Origin: Planctomycetota bacterium
Lineage (GTDB): Bacteria; Planctomycetota; MHYJ01; WSZJ01; JACPWG01
NCBI GenBank assembly: GCA_016220045.1
Contig: JACRIP010000016.1
Span: 1 to 6,031 of the forward strand
Direction: 5' to 3'
DNA: 6,031 nucleotides
Below the pieces are notes generated by a model. That model was not told the origin of the DNA, searched no databases, and saw only the letters and a list, made by a program, of their open reading frames with translations. Position 1 is the first letter of the stretch. Every line of letters starts with the position of its first letter. Shown in pieces: positions 5,468 to 6,031 of the stretch. A program made the translations under genes and the position numbers.

Positions 5468-5585
5468 GGATCCAAAGTCCACCGCTGGTGCGGGTTGGAC
5501 TTGAGCATCGAGACTTTAGACTCGGACCTTGGACCTTGGACCTTGGACCTTGGACTTTGGACCTTGGACCTTGGACCTTGGATCC
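5468..5585. repeat. 118-bp segment bounded by 13-bp inverted repeats
   Basis: The left end GGATCCAAAGTCC (5468-5480) and the right end GGACCTTGGATCC (5573-5585) are inverted copies matching at 12 of 13 positions. Inside are a second inverted pair, AAGTCCACC at 5475-5483 with GGTTGGACTT at 5493-5502 (one bulge), and the heptamer array. I see no target-site duplication and no coding capacity. It could be a small non-autonomous mobile element or simply a by-product of the heptamer repeats. Confidence 0.4.
5524..5579. repeat. tandem heptamer array, 8 copies of GGACCTT
   Basis: Eight head-to-tail 7-bp units run without interruption. The first to fourth and the sixth to eighth are GGACCTT, and the fifth is GGACTTT. 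A ninth partial unit merges into the BamHI-like GGATCC at 5580. The array lies between two convergent genes and outside any supported coding frame. Such an array is prone to copy-number change by replication slippage. Confidence 0.95.
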
Positions 5586-5598
5586 GTACGGGATCCAA
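5578..5598. terminator. perfect 8-bp-arm hairpin, candidate terminator between convergent genes
   Basis: TTGGATCC at 5578-5585 and GGATCCAA at 5591-5598 form a perfect stem with the 5-nt loop GTACG. For the minus-strand gene it begins 8 nt after the stop codon, the usual place for an intrinsic terminator. For the plus strand it lies about 210 nt after the glycosyltransferase. No U-tract follows on either strand, so termination is only plausible. The arm GGGATCCAA also occurs at 5467-5475. Confidence 0.45.
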
Positions 5599-5606
5599 TC
5601 GAACGA

Positions 5607-6031
5607 CTACTTTCCCCCGCCTTCCCCGCCGTCCCGTCCGCCCTTCTTTCCGCCCCGCTCCCCGGCCCCGGCCTCCGCCGCCACCCGCCGCTCGATCTCC
5701 AGGCGCGCACGCCGGAAGTACGCGGCGCGTTCGACGAACTTGGCCGACGGGTTGCCCGCCGCCGCCAGGGCGCCCTCCGCGAAGGCGCGGCGCAGGCAGT
5801 CCGGCGCGCGCCCGAAGACCCGGCTCGCGGCAGGGAAGAAGAAGCGCACGCGCGCGTCCTCCGGGTATCCCCGGAGTCGTGTCGCCAGGGCCTCGAGGCG
5901 GCCGCTCCAGACGGGGGCCCAGGCGTTCCAGGCCGCGCGGGCCGTCGGCGATGCCGGCGACGGGGGCGCCGCGGCCGTTCCCGCCGCCCCCCCCGGGCCG
6001 CCGACCGCCGCCACCTGCTCATCGAGCTCCC
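5607..6031 (-). CDS. C-terminal part of an unidentified protein (partial at right edge)
   Basis: The frame is open from the right edge to TAG at 5609-5607, about 140 residues. A GTG at 6014 could be read as a start. The frame continues upstream (ELDEQ before it) and no convincing ribosome site precedes it, so I take this as the end of a longer protein. The first 25 residues seen are Ala/Pro/Gly-rich, like a linker. The middle looks like a folded, helical domain (WNAWAPVWSGRLEALATRLRGYP, RVRFFFPAASRVFG, KFVERAAYFRRARLEIERRVAAEA). The tail is Gly/Lys/Arg-rich and probably disordered. I do not recognise a family and assign no function. It is convergent with the glycosyltransferase gene. Confidence 0.6.
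   Translation of the reverse strand, partial: ELDEQVAAVGGPGGAAGTAAAPPSPASPTARAAWNAWAPVWSGRLEALATRLRGYPEDARVRFFFPAASRVFGRAPDCLRRAFAEGALAAAGNPSAKFVERAAYFRRARLEIERRVAAEAGAGERGGKKGGRDGGEGGGK

Noticed and set aside
5383..5598. CRISPR array
   Set aside because: The units are 7 bp and contiguous, with no 20-50-bp repeats separated by unique spacers.
5516..6022. A 168-codon minus-strand frame running through the heptamer array
   Set aside because: Its end is just the heptamer read as a peptide repeat and its start is Arg/Ser-rich. The alternative frame ending at 5607 looks like a folded protein.

Overview
The window is GC-rich DNA with tightly packed genes. It looks like chromosomal DNA of a bacterium with a signalling-rich genome. 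It combines an E. coli FbaB-type class I aldolase, an FHA-GAF-HD-GYP signalling protein, a short HicBA-type toxin-antitoxin pair, a PrxQ/BCP-like peroxiredoxin and a GtrB-type glycosyltransferase. Its intergenic DNA holds palindromes and heptamer repeats. A Planctomycetota- or Acidobacteriota-like lineage would fit, but no marker gene fixes the taxonomy and this is only an inference.

Layout. Positions 1-478 hold no gene I can support. At the left edge there may be the tail of an Ala/Pro-rich protein, and at 367-431 there is a nested pair of strong hairpins. Positions 479-3748 form a minus-strand block read from right to left: an FHA-GAF-HD-GYP protein, then a class I fructose-bisphosphate aldolase whose ATG overlaps the preceding stop (ATGA), then after 53 bp a hicB-like antitoxin overlapping a hicA-like toxin (GTGA). 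Positions 3749-3958 are a divergent control region. It has two well-formed sigma70-type promoters back to back, both with a TTGACC -35 box and a 17-bp spacer, and a four-tract G-quadruplex motif in the leader of the minus-strand gene. Positions 3959-5369 are a plus-strand pair, a peroxiredoxin and 7 bp later a polyprenyl-phosphate glycosyltransferase. Positions 5370-5606 lie between convergent genes and are filled with heptamer repeats, inverted repeats and a perfect 8-bp-arm hairpin. From 5607 to the right edge is the C-terminal part of an unidentified minus-strand protein.

How the parts may work together. The minus-strand block ties a cyclic-di-GMP phosphodiesterase candidate to a glycolytic/gluconeogenic enzyme by translational coupling, with a toxin-antitoxin module behind. 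The plus-strand block joins thiol peroxide defence to envelope sugar transfer. The shared divergent promoter region could co-regulate both. Nothing here amounts to a clearly new system. The most notable points are the signalling-metabolism coupling, the promoter/G-quadruplex architecture and the repeat-filled intergenic region.
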